In this document: positions 36,856-45,082 of the stretch, one piece after another | How the letters are laid out: every line of letters begins with the position of its first letter | Numbering within the stretch: position 1 is the stretch's first letter | Source of the DNA: Rhodococcus yunnanensis NBRC 103083 | GTDB lineage: Bacteria; Actinomycetota; Actinomycetes; Mycobacteriales; Mycobacteriaceae | Assembly (NCBI RefSeq): GCF_001895005.1 | Contig: NZ_BCXH01000009.1 | Span: 1-64,000, forward strand | Direction: 5' to 3' | Length of the DNA: 64,000 nucleotides | The notes under the pieces: generated by a model | Told to the model about the DNA's origin: nothing | What the model saw: the letters and a program-made list of their open reading frames with translations, nothing else | Database searches by the model: none | Position numbers and translations under genes: made by a program

Positions 36856-38238
36856 TCAGACACTTGCCGGCAGCGCGCCGGGAAGTGGCGGTGGAGCAAT
36901 TCCGTCACGGGAGGCACGCGTGTGCCGATTCTCCGCGAACGGGATCCCGAGATTGCCGCGCAGCGTGTTCTCCTCGTAGTCCGCGCGGACGACGCCGCGC
37001 TCGCGCAGGATCGGCAATACCTCGTCGACGAATCGCTGAAATTGCGCCGGGTGGCCGATGTGGATGTTGATACCGTCCAACGCCCGCCCGTCGAGCCAGC
37101 GCTGCAGCTCGTCGGCCACGGTCACAGCAGTGCCGGTGAACGGCGACAACTTGGGCGCGTTCAACGCCTCGACCGTCTGGCGCAGCGTCAGCCCCCGCTC
37201 GACTGCAAGCTCGGTGATCTTCTTGGCCTGGGTGTAGAAGCTGCGTTCGGCGTACTGCAGCGCCGAGGTCGGGAACGGCGCATCCAGATCGTACTGGGTG
37301 AAATCGTGCCACCCGAACGGTCGACCCAGCTCTTCGACGGATTTGCCGAAGTCGTTGTCGGCCAACTGCGTCGCACGTTCGATCTCGCGCGCGTCGGCGT
37401 CGGTGTCACCCACCGTCACCGACGCCCCTGGCAGTACGACGATGTCCTCCGGATCTCGGCCGTATGCCGCGGCGCGGGTCTTGATGTCGGTGTAGAAGGC
37501 AACACCGGCCTCGAAAGTGGGAGCGTGCGTGAAGATTCCGTCGGCGATGCGGGCGCCCAGGTCGCGGCCCTGCTCGGAGTCACCGGCCTGAAAGATGACC
37601 GGTTGGCCCTGACGTGAGCGCTCGAGGTTGAGCGGACCGACGACGGAGAAGTAGTCGCCGCGATGATCGAGGGTGTGGAGCTTGCTCGGATCGAGGAACG
37701 TCCGCGCCTGCTTGTCACGAGGAAACGCGTCGTCCTCGTACGAATCCCACAGTGCCTTGACGACCTCGACGTGCTCGAGCGCGCGCCCGTAGCGGGTTGC
37801 ATAGTCGTAGTGCTCGTCGAGACTGTAATTGCCTGCGGTGCCCGCGTCACCGCTGGTGACGACGTTCCATCCGGCACGGCCCTTGCTGATCAGATCCAGC
37901 GATCCGAAACGGCGGGCGACGTTGAACGGCTGGTTGAACGACGTGGTGAGTGTTCCGACGAGCCCGATATGTTCGGTGGCGACGGCCAGCGCGGACAGCA
38001 GTGTCAGCGGCTCGAGCCGGTTCAGGTAGTGGGGCGGCGAGGACGGGGTGATGAACTGGCTGTCCACGATGAACACCAGGTCGAATCGTGCCTGCTCGGC
38101 CAGACGTGCGTAACGGATGTACCAATCGATGTCGACACTGGCGTCGCCGGGGATCTCGGGGTCGAGCCAGGAGTAGGGATGACCAGGGCCACCGGTCGGG
38201 GTGAGAACTGCCCCCAGCTTCAGTTGCCGTTTCGTCAT
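36856..38238 (-). CDS. FMN-dependent monooxygenase, NtaA/SnaA/DszA family
   Basis: This 460-residue luciferase-like TIM-barrel enzyme belongs to the large-subunit class that uses FMNH2 supplied by a separate reductase. Family marks are LLSALAVATEHIGLVGTLTTSFNQPFNVARRFGSLD, SKGRAGWNVVTSGD, and YDYATRYGRALEHVEVVKALWDS. The start ATG 38238 has AAAGGAG upstream. Relatives act on nitrilotriacetate, EDTA, dibenzothiophene sulfone or dimethyl sulfide. No reductase gene is adjacent. It heads the importer operon, with 33 bp to the binding-protein gene, so import and oxidative breakdown of one compound are likely linked. Confidence 0.9.
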   Translation of the reverse strand: MTKRQLKLGAVLTPTGGPGHPYSWLDPEIPGDASVDIDWYIRYARLAEQARFDLVFIVDSQFITPSSPPHYLNRLEPLTLLSALAVATEHIGLVGTLTTSFNQPFNVARRFGSLDLISKGRAGWNVVTSGDAGTAGNYSLDEHYDYATRYGRALEHVEVVKALWDSYEDDAFPRDKQARTFLDPSKLHTLDHRGDYFSVVGPLNLERSRQGQPVIFQAGDSEQGRDLGARIADGIFTHAPTFEAGVAFYTDIKTRAAAYGRDPEDIVVLPGASVTVGDTDADAREIERATQLADNDFGKSVEELGRPFGWHDFTQYDLDAPFPTSALQYAERSFYTQAKKITELAVERGLTLRQTVEALNAPKLSPFTGTAVTVADELQRWLDGRALDGINIHIGHPAQFQRFVDEVLPILRERGVVRADYEENTLRGNLGIPFAENRHTRASRDGIAPPPLPGALPASV

Positions 38239-38370
38239 GGATGTACTCCTTTGTCGTGTGCCACAAGTCGTTGTTCGGCACGCTTCGTGGAAGTGTATGA
38301 AACAAACGAGCGCGTGCAGAGAGTTAAATTCTCGATGGTTTGAAACATATTTTTTTGTTGCACCAGGTGG

Positions 38371-38379
38371 TTCGAACAA
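38371..38379 (-). promoter_or_regulatory. Candidate MocR operator element
   Basis: The 9-mer TTCGAACAA occurs here, upstream of the monooxygenase-importer operon, and again at 40580-40588 upstream of the hydrolase-MocR operon. Two related AC-rich stretches (GAAACAAACGAG near 38299-38310 and GAACAAAACTCG near 40605-40616) accompany them. A shared motif upstream of both units fits control by the MocR regulator encoded between them. This was seen by eye only. Confidence 0.35.
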
Positions 38380-38386
38380 ACATGGG

Positions 38387-39751
38387 TCAGTCGAAGTACT
38401 CGCGTGCCGACTCCGCTACCGCGGTGGCCACGAGATCGGCCAATTGATCGATTCCCTCTGACTCGTCGGGCAATTGGGTCGCCGAGATGCGCAGCAGATT
38501 CAGTCCTGACGGTTCGACGAACGAGCGCGATCCGGCTCCGACGGAGATCCCTTGCCGTGCCAACGCGACGAGCGCCGCCGTCTCGTCCGACACCGCAACC
38601 CACACGACCAGACTGTGCTCACCTGCGTACGCATCGATACCACGCGCGCCGAGAGCGTCGAGAAGCGCTGTCCGCCTGGAGGTGTACCGATCTCGGGCGA
38701 TGTCCACCGAACGCTGCGCGTCGTCGCTTCCGATCAGGAATGCGAGGGTGTTCTGCAGAATTCGACTGTTCGATCCGACACCGTGGCTCCGAAGTTTCAT
38801 CGCGTTCTCTATCAGGTCGCGCGAACCCCCGAGAACCGACGTTCGTACATCGATGCCGTATGCCTTGCAGTAGCTTCTGATTCGGATCACCCGGTCGGGA
38901 AGAACCGCGCCCATCGACGGCAGCGGTTCGGCTTCGAGGGGTCCTATCGAATCGTCCTCGATGACCCACACACCCTCGTGTCGACCGAGGACTTCCGCGA
39001 GTTCGGACGTCCTCGCCGCGGTCACGACGTGATCGACGGCGAACGGCGCACCGGGCTGGAAGACGAATGCGACTGCACCGGAACGTAATGCAGCGTCGAG
39101 CGCGTCGGGTCGGGGCCCGTCCGAATCCGCGCCGACGCCGATGGCATGCAGCCCCAGGTCCCGAATGGTATCGAGCACACCTGGTCCGAGCGGTTCGTCG
39201 ACGGCGATCGTCGATCCGGGTGGCGCGGCGGCTTCGACGGCGAGCAGGAGCGCTTCGGTTCCGCCTCCTGCTGTCGCCCACGCCTGCGGCTCGAACGGCC
39301 AGCCGTCGGCGACTGCGGCACGCAGCCGCTCGGTCATGAGTTCTCGACCGAATACATTGAGCGTCTCGGCACCCAGACTCGACATCAGCGCGTCCGACAG
39401 CGACGGCTGCAGCGAGAGGTCGGGCGCGTTCTGCGCCAGATCGACGCCTCGCCAGTCCGGGATTCCGCGCTCGGGCACACTGTCCCGCGGCGGCAGCACG
39501 ACGGTTCCGCCGCGCCGTCTGGTCTGCACGAATCCCTGCTCCTGCAGATGACTCCACGCGTTGACGATCGAGCCGACCGTGAGGTCCCCCGACTTCGCGA
39601 GTGCCCGAACCGTCGGCAGCCTGTCACCTGGGGCGAGCTCACCCGACCGAATCAGGTCGGCGACCGCGTCGGCCAGATCGCCTGTGCGGCCTGCGATGCG
39701 CTCGACGAGCCATTCGGGGGTTATGGCACCCGTCTCCAGCAGCGTTCCCAT
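38387..39751 (-). CDS. MocR-type GntR/aminotransferase transcriptional regulator
   Basis: This 454-residue fusion regulator has an N-terminal GntR winged helix (about residues 15-85: DAVADLIRSGELAPGDRLPTVRALAKSG, then SIVNAWSHLQEQGFVQTRRRGGTVV) joined to a class I aminotransferase-like domain. The latter has WVIEDDSIG and a PLP-lysine candidate in IRSYCKAYGIDVRTSVLGGS. It probably senses an amino or PLP-reactive metabolite and controls the adjacent monooxygenase-importer operon. The start ATG 39751 has no strong ribosome site; it lies 11 bp after the hydrolase stop, so reinitiation is possible. Confidence 0.88.
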   Translation of the reverse strand: MGTLLETGAITPEWLVERIAGRTGDLADAVADLIRSGELAPGDRLPTVRALAKSGDLTVGSIVNAWSHLQEQGFVQTRRRGGTVVLPPRDSVPERGIPDWRGVDLAQNAPDLSLQPSLSDALMSSLGAETLNVFGRELMTERLRAAVADGWPFEPQAWATAGGGTEALLLAVEAAAPPGSTIAVDEPLGPGVLDTIRDLGLHAIGVGADSDGPRPDALDAALRSGAVAFVFQPGAPFAVDHVVTAARTSELAEVLGRHEGVWVIEDDSIGPLEAEPLPSMGAVLPDRVIRIRSYCKAYGIDVRTSVLGGSRDLIENAMKLRSHGVGSNSRILQNTLAFLIGSDDAQRSVDIARDRYTSRRTALLDALGARGIDAYAGEHSLVVWVAVSDETAALVALARQGISVGAGSRSFVEPSGLNLLRISATQLPDESEGIDQLADLVATAVAESAREYFD

Positions 39752-39762
39752 CGGGTGGCGAT

Positions 39763-40506
39763 CTAACTCGCCGCGAGAGCGCCGACTGCGCTCCGCACCA
39801 GGATGTCCGGCGCACCGGGCAGTCGCAGGCGCTCGAGGAACTGGACCGTCTCGGCGGCAACCGATCGATGCGAGACGTCGTTGAGGATGTCGTGCCTGCC
39901 GCCGTCGACGAGCACGACCCGAGCGTCGGGCAACGAGTCCGCGACCCGAACGACGCCGTCCACCGGGCTGACCACGTCGGCTGTTCCGTGCACCACGAGG
40001 GCGGGTACCCGCACCACGGAGAGAACGTCCGTGGTCGCTCCGGGAGCGCGTGTCGCCAGCGCATCTCGGTCCAGGTTGGCGGCGGCATCGAGGACGCCTC
40101 GGTGAACCGGGCATGCCGATCGCAGTTCCAGCTCGTCGGTCCAGTCGGCCGTCGTCGCAGCGTTGCTCGTCGCAGCGTTGCTCGTCGCAGAGTTGCTCGT
40201 CGCGGCGGCGTCGACGAGCAGCCCTGCCGCCACGACCCCGGTGACGTCTCCTCGGGACGAGGCAACCGTCAGTGCCGTCAGTGCTCCACTGTCGGAGCCT
40301 GCGAGAACGATCGGGAGCGCACCATCTGCGTCGTCGACGGCCGCGGAAGCAGAAGTCGGGTCGTTTTCCACAACAGCTACCCGGTACCCGTCGAACGCGA
40401 TCCGCCGGGCGAACCGGCCGTACACCCCTGCATGCTCGCCTCGGCCGGCCACTACTACCACCGAGCCGCGCACAGTCGTTTCGGGTTCCAGCCAGTCGAT
40501 GCTCAC
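39763..40506 (-). CDS. Alpha/beta hydrolase
   Basis: This approximately 247-residue protein is of the monoglyceride-lipase/thioesterase type. The nucleophile elbow is LAGSDSGALTAL (GxSxG), the acid is in ALVVHGTADVVSP, and the His is in VDGGRHDILND, so the triad is complete. An unusual insert SNSATSNAATSNAATT in the cap region is encoded by 15-bp tandem repeats. GTG 40506 was chosen because GAGGAC precedes it; upstream starts exist at GTG 40518 and ATG 40548. It is cotranscribed with mocR and likely hydrolyses an intermediate of the same pathway. Confidence 0.8.
   Translation of the reverse strand: MSIDWLEPETTVRGSVVVVAGRGEHAGVYGRFARRIAFDGYRVAVVENDPTSASAAVDDADGALPIVLAGSDSGALTALTVASSRGDVTGVVAAGLLVDAAATSNSATSNAATSNAATTADWTDELELRSACPVHRGVLDAAANLDRDALATRAPGATTDVLSVVRVPALVVHGTADVVSPVDGVVRVADSLPDARVVLVDGGRHDILNDVSHRSVAAETVQFLERLRLPGAPDILVRSAVGALAAS
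40161..40205 (-). repeat. Three 15-bp tandem repeats within the hydrolase gene
   Basis: Three copies of CGTTGCTCGTCGCAG (last one diverged) encode an Ala-Thr-Ser-Asn repeat on the minus strand. The frame is preserved. It looks like a recent slippage insertion in a surface loop of the hydrolase, between the nucleophile elbow and the acid. Confidence 0.88.
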
Positions 40507-40579
40507 AGATGTCCTCACTCGAGATGTTTGCGCAGCGCGTCCGGTCACCGCTTCACGTCACTGTGGCCGCTGGAAACAA

Positions 40580-40662
40580 TTCGAACAAGAGTAAAAATCG
40601 GGCAGAACAAAACTCGTGCAATATCGACTACCTCGTGTTTTGTTCCGAACATATCTGTTCGG
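40580..40662 (-). promoter_or_regulatory. Operator region upstream of hydrolase-mocR operon
   Basis: Three elements lie in 83 bp. They are TTCGAACAA (40580-40588), an inverted repeat AACAAAACTCG / CGTGTTTTGTT (40606-40616 and 40634-40644, one mismatch), and a perfect palindrome CCGAACA-TATC-TGTTCGG (40645-40662). The stretch is AT-richer than its surroundings and is the obvious control region for the minus-strand operon. Which protein binds is not shown; MocR is the natural candidate. Confidence 0.5.
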
Positions 40663-40741
40663 CCCATCGCACAAACCTGGTCGACATCGATCGACACCTA
40701 CATGCCTCAGCCTCTCCACAGCCTTCCGGCTTCGTGGTTTG

Positions 40742-41371
40742 TCAGGATCCGAACATTCGACGGAGCGAGGTGCCGAGTGGGTGTTTGGCCGTGATCGAGC
40801 CGAAACGGATCTTTCCCCGGACCACGATGTGGAGTGGGCCGATCGGCGGGCCGGTGCGGACCTTGTTGTTCGCGCTCCCGCCGACGGTCTCGACGCCGTT
40901 GAGGTCGACCGTCGCCTCCGGAGGCAGCACGAGGGTGATGGAACTGCAGTAGTCGTCCACGGAAATCTCGACGACCTGGCTCGACATCACCGCCTGCGTG
41001 AAGTCCAAGGTCACACTCGACATCTTGCTGGTCACCGACAGCCGCGGCGGCACGGTCCACCGACCCTTGCGCGTGACCGTCGACATGGTGCCCCTGATGT
41101 CGCTGCTGCCGTTGCCGTCCCAGGGCGCCTGCGGGCGGGCCTGCGGCGGAGCGGCGAGCGAGTGCACCGGTCGATGCTCCTCGGCGATCCGCATGCCGGG
41201 AAGGTCGGCGAGGACGGAATTGAGTTCGCCGCGGGTCTTCGCCGCGAGGGCCGTGTCCATGCGTTCGGTGAACTCACCCAGAGACAACATCCCGAGCCCG
41301 ACCGCACGCTGCAACAATTGGCCCACGTGTTCCTTCTCCGCATCGGACACCCGCAGATTCCGCTCCTCCAT
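40742..41371 (-). CDS. DUF1707 and LiaF-like C-terminal domain protein
   Basis: This is a 209-residue cytoplasmic protein. The N-terminal DUF1707 domain (residues 3-55: LRVSDAEKEHVGQLLQRAVGLGMLSLGEFTERMDTALAAKTRGEL) is joined by a Pro-rich linker to a beta-rich domain (about 90-200) resembling the cell-wall-active-antibiotic-response/LiaF C-terminal domain (SSVTLDFTQAV, SSITLVLPPEATVDLNGV). ATG 41371 fits the domain start. DUF1707 proteins are common in actinomycetes, and the role is unknown. It lies 17 bp after the GT4 gene and is probably cotranscribed with it. Confidence 0.82.
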   Translation of the reverse strand: MEERNLRVSDAEKEHVGQLLQRAVGLGMLSLGEFTERMDTALAAKTRGELNSVLADLPGMRIAEEHRPVHSLAAPPQARPQAPWDGNGSSDIRGTMSTVTRKGRWTVPPRLSVTSKMSSVTLDFTQAVMSSQVVEISVDDYCSSITLVLPPEATVDLNGVETVGGSANNKVRTGPPIGPLHIVVRGKIRFGSITAKHPLGTSLRRMFGS

Positions 41372-41388
41372 GACTGCCAGGATAGGGG

Positions 41389-42507
41389 TCAGACCGATCG
41401 GAGACCACGTTCGAGGACACCGAGCATGCCCTCGATCGATGCAGGCCACCCGAATTCCTCGGCCCGGCTGCGGGCGGCACCGCGTCGGGCCTCGGTGGGG
41501 AGTGCGAGCACCCGCGAGATCGCCGACGCGAATCCGTCGGGCGTGTCGTCGAACTGTCCCCCGCAGGCGGGGGTGACGATGTGCGCGAGCGCGGACGAGC
41601 GCGATACGACGACGGGTGTTCCCGCAGCGAGTGATTCGAGGGCCGCGAGCCCGAATGTCTCGTGCGGCCCCGGGGCCAACGCCACGTCGGCCGATGCCAG
41701 CAGCGACGCGAGTTCCGCTCGGCCGTCGACGAATCCGAGGAAATCGATCGGCAATCCGCGCGCACGACGTTCGAGGGCGAGCCGGCGCGGCCCGTCCCCG
41801 GCGATCACCAGACGAGCATCGACTCCCGAATCACGCAGTGCCGCAACGGAATCGATGCTCCGTTCGACCCGCTTCTCCACTGAGAGCCGCCCGCAGTGCA
41901 CGAGGAGCTGTTCGGCACCGCCGTGCCACGCCGAGGCAGGGCCGTGGTGTCGTCGAGCCGGACTGAACATGTCCAGATCGACCCCGAGCGGCACTTCGGT
42001 GACATTGTTCGCGCCGATTCTGTCGAACTCTTTCCTGGCGAACGTCGTCGTGCACACGACGGCGTCGTACGACTCCGCTGTTCGCCGATTCGCGGCGTCG
42101 GCGATTGCACGAGCAGCAGTCGAGGGCAAGGCCTGCGCGAGCAGCCGGTCGAGCCGCTCGTGCGAGATCATCACACTTCCCACGCCGCGGCGACCGGCCC
42201 ACGCACCCATCCCGCGAAGGGTCAACCGGTCCGACACTTCGAGGACATCGGGGCGTAGCGCGGCGGCGATGTCGGTGACCGTCCTGGGATCGGCGGCCCG
42301 GTACCCACCGGTCAGCGGGATACGTACCGCCGGAACCGTGATGCGGAGAACACCGGTCGGCAGAATCTGCTCTGTTCGCGCCGCTCCCGGCACGACGAGA
42401 ACGACCTCGTGCCCACGCGCGCTGTAGCCGGCCCCGAGCTGATCCACGGCAGTACGCAGCCCTCCCGAGCGTGGCCCGTAGAAGTTCGCGAGTTGCACGA
42501 TACGCAT
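41389..42507 (-). CDS. Glycosyltransferase family 4 protein
   Basis: This 372-residue GT-B enzyme has an N-terminal acceptor loop IVQLANFYGPRSGGLRTAVDQLGAGYSARGHEVVLVVPG and donor-domain strands LVHCGRLSVEKRVERSIDS and LVIAGDGPRRLALERRA. The E-x7-E motif lies in GPHETFGLAALESLAAGTPVVV. ATG 42507 gives the normal GT4 N-terminus. It is a retaining transferase, probably mannosyl- or glucosyl- in view of its similarity in form to actinobacterial phosphatidylinositol or glucolipid enzymes; the substrate is not deducible. The SRPBCC gene is divergent. Confidence 0.88.
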   Translation of the reverse strand: MRIVQLANFYGPRSGGLRTAVDQLGAGYSARGHEVVLVVPGAARTEQILPTGVLRITVPAVRIPLTGGYRAADPRTVTDIAAALRPDVLEVSDRLTLRGMGAWAGRRGVGSVMISHERLDRLLAQALPSTAARAIADAANRRTAESYDAVVCTTTFARKEFDRIGANNVTEVPLGVDLDMFSPARRHHGPASAWHGGAEQLLVHCGRLSVEKRVERSIDSVAALRDSGVDARLVIAGDGPRRLALERRARGLPIDFLGFVDGRAELASLLASADVALAPGPHETFGLAALESLAAGTPVVVSRSSALAHIVTPACGGQFDDTPDGFASAISRVLALPTEARRGAARSRAEEFGWPASIEGMLGVLERGLRSV

Positions 42508-42620
42508 ACGACCAGTCTCGTGCGTGGCCATGACCGGCGGACCAATGGACGACGAACAGTCGATCCATCGGAAATCGACACGGTCGGTTCGTCGAGTGCC
42601 AATCGGGGTAGCCACGGGAG

Positions 42621-43010
42621 ATGAAGCTGACGTTGGCCGCGACCGGAACGGCTACCCCCGAACTCGCGTGGGAGCGCTACATGGACACGCGGCTGTGGCC
42701 GGTCTGGGCGCCTCAGATCCAGGGCGTCGAAAGCAGCGGTGACCGATTGGCCGCCGGTGTCACCGGACGAGTCGTCGGGCCGATCGGGTTCGCAGTGAAC
42801 TTCGTCGTCGACGACGTCGACGAGCACGCGCGCATCTGGACATGGCACGCCTGGTGGCAGACGCATTTTCTGGGTCTTCGCCTGCGCCACAGCGTCGCCG
42901 ACGACCCTCGGGGCAGTCGCACCACCCTGCAGATCGACGGGACTCCGCCTCTCGTCCTGCCGTACGCGCCGGTAGTCCGGTTCGCGCTCACGCAGCTGGT
43001 GAAGGGCTGA
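42621..43010 (+). CDS. SRPBCC (START-like) family protein
   Basis: This 129-residue single-domain protein has a typical opening strand (MKLTLAATGTATPELAWERYMDTRLWPVWAPQIQGVE) and later beta strands with RTTLQIDG. The helix-grip fold holds a hydrophobic ligand in the polyketide cyclase/dehydrase branch. GGGAG lies directly before the ATG. The ligand is unknown. It is divergent from the GT4 gene and may share its promoter region. Confidence 0.8.
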   Translation: MKLTLAATGTATPELAWERYMDTRLWPVWAPQIQGVESSGDRLAAGVTGRVVGPIGFAVNFVVDDVDEHARIWTWHAWWQTHFLGLRLRHSVADDPRGSRTTLQIDGTPPLVLPYAPVVRFALTQLVKG

Positions 43011-43011
43011 C

Positions 43012-43059
43012 TACACAGTGCGCGTCCTACACAGGCCGCGTCCCCCACAGTGCGAGTCC
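43012..43059. repeat. Three 16-bp tandem repeats at a convergent gene end
   Basis: Three copies of a 16-bp unit (TACACAGTGCGCGTCC with variants) fill the gap between the SRPBCC stop and the end of the convergent small acidic gene. The last base of the third copy is the start of that gene's stop codon on the opposite strand. No hairpin is evident. Confidence 0.85.
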
Positions 43060-43283
43060 TACTCGGTGCGGGTTGTCGTCTTCGGGTCGGTCGGGGTGTC
43101 GGTGACGTCGTCGGCATCGGGTGTCGGCAGCGACGGCGTGTCGCCCGACCCGTCCAGGTGATCGTCGAACTCCCCGATGGCCTCGTCACGCTCGGCGGCG
43201 TTCTGCTCGGTGTCGGCGCCCAGTCCACGAGACTTCTCGGTCGGGTCGACGGTGGTGTCCACTGGCTTGTCGGTGTCGGTCAT
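43059..43283 (-). CDS. Small acidic hypothetical protein
   Basis: This approximately 74-residue protein is very rich in Asp, Thr and Pro (for example DTTVDPTEKS, DDHLDGSGD, DVTDTPTDPKTTT). It has no membrane segment or recognisable domain and is probably disordered. ATG 43283 is used; GTG 43289 is an alternative. It lies 27 bp upstream of the response-regulator stop region on the same strand. I do not recognise a family, and it could be a non-functional open frame, though the composition is protein-like. Confidence 0.45.
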   Translation of the reverse strand: MTDTDKPVDTTVDPTEKSRGLGADTEQNAAERDEAIGEFDDHLDGSGDTPSLPTPDADDVTDTPTDPKTTTRTE

Positions 43284-43310
43284 GCCCACAGGGTTGCCCG
43301 CCGCCTACTG

Positions 43311-43964
43311 TCACAAACCCTGCTCGATCGCGTAGCGGGTCAACTCGACCCGATTGGCCAGGTGCAGTTTTCGCAGAGTCGCCTGAACATGGTTCTCGAC
43401 GGTCCGGTGGCTCAACGTCAGCTTGGTGGCAATCTGTTTGGCGCTCAATCCCTTTGCGACAAGTCGGAGAACCTCGGTCTCCCGATCCGTCAGAGTGGGC
43501 CTGGCATCGAGCTCGGCGGTGGCGGGGCCTGCGGAGATTCGGCGATATTCACCGAGAACCAGACCGGCAAGGCCCGGAGTGAACACGGCCTGACCTGCTG
43601 CGGTAGCCCGAACCGCATCGAAGAGCTCCTCCGCCGATGCACTCTTGACGAGGTAGCCCGACGCGCCCGCCTTGATGGCGTCGAGCACATCGTCTCGTTC
43701 CGCCGACGCCGACAGCACGAGGATGCAACTGTTCGGCGACCCTGCCAGCACCTGCGCGGTGGCGTCGGCGCCGTTGCCGTCGGGAAGGTGCATGTCCATC
43801 AGTACGACGTCGGGCAGCGTCGCGGTCGCCCGTCGCCGCGCGGCCGCGACCCCGTCCGCAGTGGCCACGACGTGGAAACCCGCGGCGTCGAGATCCCTGG
43901 CGACGCCGTCGCGCCACATCGGGTGGTCGTCGACGACCATGATCGAAATCGGATTGTCCGTCAC
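43311..43964 (-). CDS. NarL/LuxR-family response regulator
   Basis: The protein has 217 residues. The receiver domain has the acidic pair D12-D13, phospho-acceptor D57 (VVLMDMHLPDG) and Lys in GYLVKSASAEELFDAV. The C-terminal LuxR helix-turn-helix is TLTDRETEVLRLVAKGLSAKQIATKLTLSHRTVENHVQATLRKL. GTG 43964 overlaps the kinase stop as GTGA with GGGAAG upstream, so the pair is translationally coupled. It would bind DNA after phosphorylation by the kinase encoded just upstream. Targets are unknown; the coupled AI-2E transporter gene is a candidate. Confidence 0.94.
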   Translation of the reverse strand: MTDNPISIMVVDDHPMWRDGVARDLDAAGFHVVATADGVAAARRRATATLPDVVLMDMHLPDGNGADATAQVLAGSPNSCILVLSASAERDDVLDAIKAGASGYLVKSASAEELFDAVRATAAGQAVFTPGLAGLVLGEYRRISAGPATAELDARPTLTDRETEVLRLVAKGLSAKQIATKLTLSHRTVENHVQATLRKLHLANRVELTRYAIEQGL

Positions 43965-45082
43965 TTCTTCCCTTTCGGTACGCGAATCTCCCACTCGGTT
44001 CCCATGTCTTCTCCGGTGTCGAGAACCGCCGAACCGCCGAGGGTGTCGACACGTCCGAGAATCGACTTGGCCACACCCATTCTGCCCTCCGCTTCCGCTT
44101 CAGCGAGGCGACCTGCAGGGATTCCGCGGCCGTCGTCACGGACACACACCACTATCTCCTCGCCGACATCCTCGACCAGGACGTACGCGCGTGCACCGTC
44201 CCCGGCATGAAGTGCGACGTTCGACAGGGCCGTCGCGACGACGGCGGACAGCTCGTAGGCGGTATCGGGATGCAGCAGAACAGGATCGGCGGGTGCGGAC
44301 AACGAGACCGTCGTCGACGTCTGCTGCCGGAGCAGGCTGCGAAGGTCGACGTCGCCACCGGCGCGGCTCGGCTCGGCCTGCTCCGAGATCAACATTCGAA
44401 GGGCGACCTCCTGCTCACCGGCCAGGTCGGCGAGTTCTGCTGCAGCACCGCCGATCTCGCCACCGCGCCGACGGACGAGCGCGAGGACCTGCAGAACGCC
44501 GTCGTGCACCTGCCTGGCGAGGCGCTCGCGCTCCTCGGTGATCGCAGCCAGACGAGCAGCGCGTTCGAGTTCTGCATGTGCACGCCTGGCAGTGTTGCTC
44601 GCCAGCCCGAGGGCCAGACCCACCGACACCAGGACCGGCGCCGTGGCGTCGGTCCACAGGTCGAGGTTCACCTGATCTCGCACGATCGCACTGACCGCCG
44701 ACAGCAACACGCCCGACGCGATTCCGCCCTTGGGCCCGAACAGAATTGCCGCGGAGATGACTGCATTGGTGGCCCACAGCGTCGTCGGCAAGGTCTGGTG
44801 GGTGCTGTACCACTCGTGGTCCGATACCAGGCGCGTCGAGGCCATGAGACCGATCACCACGAGCTGATCGGCGAGTACGACCTTCCAACGCTCCACCGTC
44901 GCCCGGGACAACAGTATCGCCGATGCGCCGGTCCACACTGCCATCAGCGCCACGAAGAACCAGCTCAGCCGTTGCTCGGTGTAGTTGGACATCGAGGCGA
45001 GCTGATAGCTGATCGCATACAGAAGCGTGATCAGACGGAATGCCTGTGACGCCCGCCAGAGTGGGCCGACGGCGTCAGTCAT
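43961..45082 (-). CDS. NarL-type sensor histidine kinase (MacS-like)
   Basis: This 373-residue membrane kinase has four to six transmembrane segments (about residues 15-160) without a large outside sensor loop. The HisKA_3 dimerisation helix follows, with phospho-His193 in ERERLARQVHDGVLQVL, and then the HATPase domain (VVATALSNVALHAGDGA, VCVRDDGRGIP, GMGVAKSI-type G2 box). ATG 45082 overlaps the AI-2E transporter stop by 8 bp. The architecture suggests sensing within the membrane, as in envelope-stress kinases. It forms one unit with the response regulator and the transporter. Confidence 0.92.
   Translation of the reverse strand: MTDAVGPLWRASQAFRLITLLYAISYQLASMSNYTEQRLSWFFVALMAVWTGASAILLSRATVERWKVVLADQLVVIGLMASTRLVSDHEWYSTHQTLPTTLWATNAVISAAILFGPKGGIASGVLLSAVSAIVRDQVNLDLWTDATAPVLVSVGLALGLASNTARRAHAELERAARLAAITEERERLARQVHDGVLQVLALVRRRGGEIGGAAAELADLAGEQEVALRMLISEQAEPSRAGGDVDLRSLLRQQTSTTVSLSAPADPVLLHPDTAYELSAVVATALSNVALHAGDGARAYVLVEDVGEEIVVCVRDDGRGIPAGRLAEAEAEGRMGVAKSILGRVDTLGGSAVLDTGEDMGTEWEIRVPKGKK

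Noticed and set aside
35521-37617. 698-residue plus-strand open frame
   Set aside because: It is antisense to the binding-protein and monooxygenase genes, has no motifs, and is a product of high GC at third codon positions.
38350-38358. T-tract as a terminator
   Set aside because: The run of T is on the plus strand, while both flanking genes are on the minus strand, and no stem precedes it.
40645-40662. SOS (LexA) box
   Set aside because: The actinobacterial SOS box needs GAAC-N4-GTTC; here the spacing between GAAC and GTTC is 6 bases, so it does not fit.
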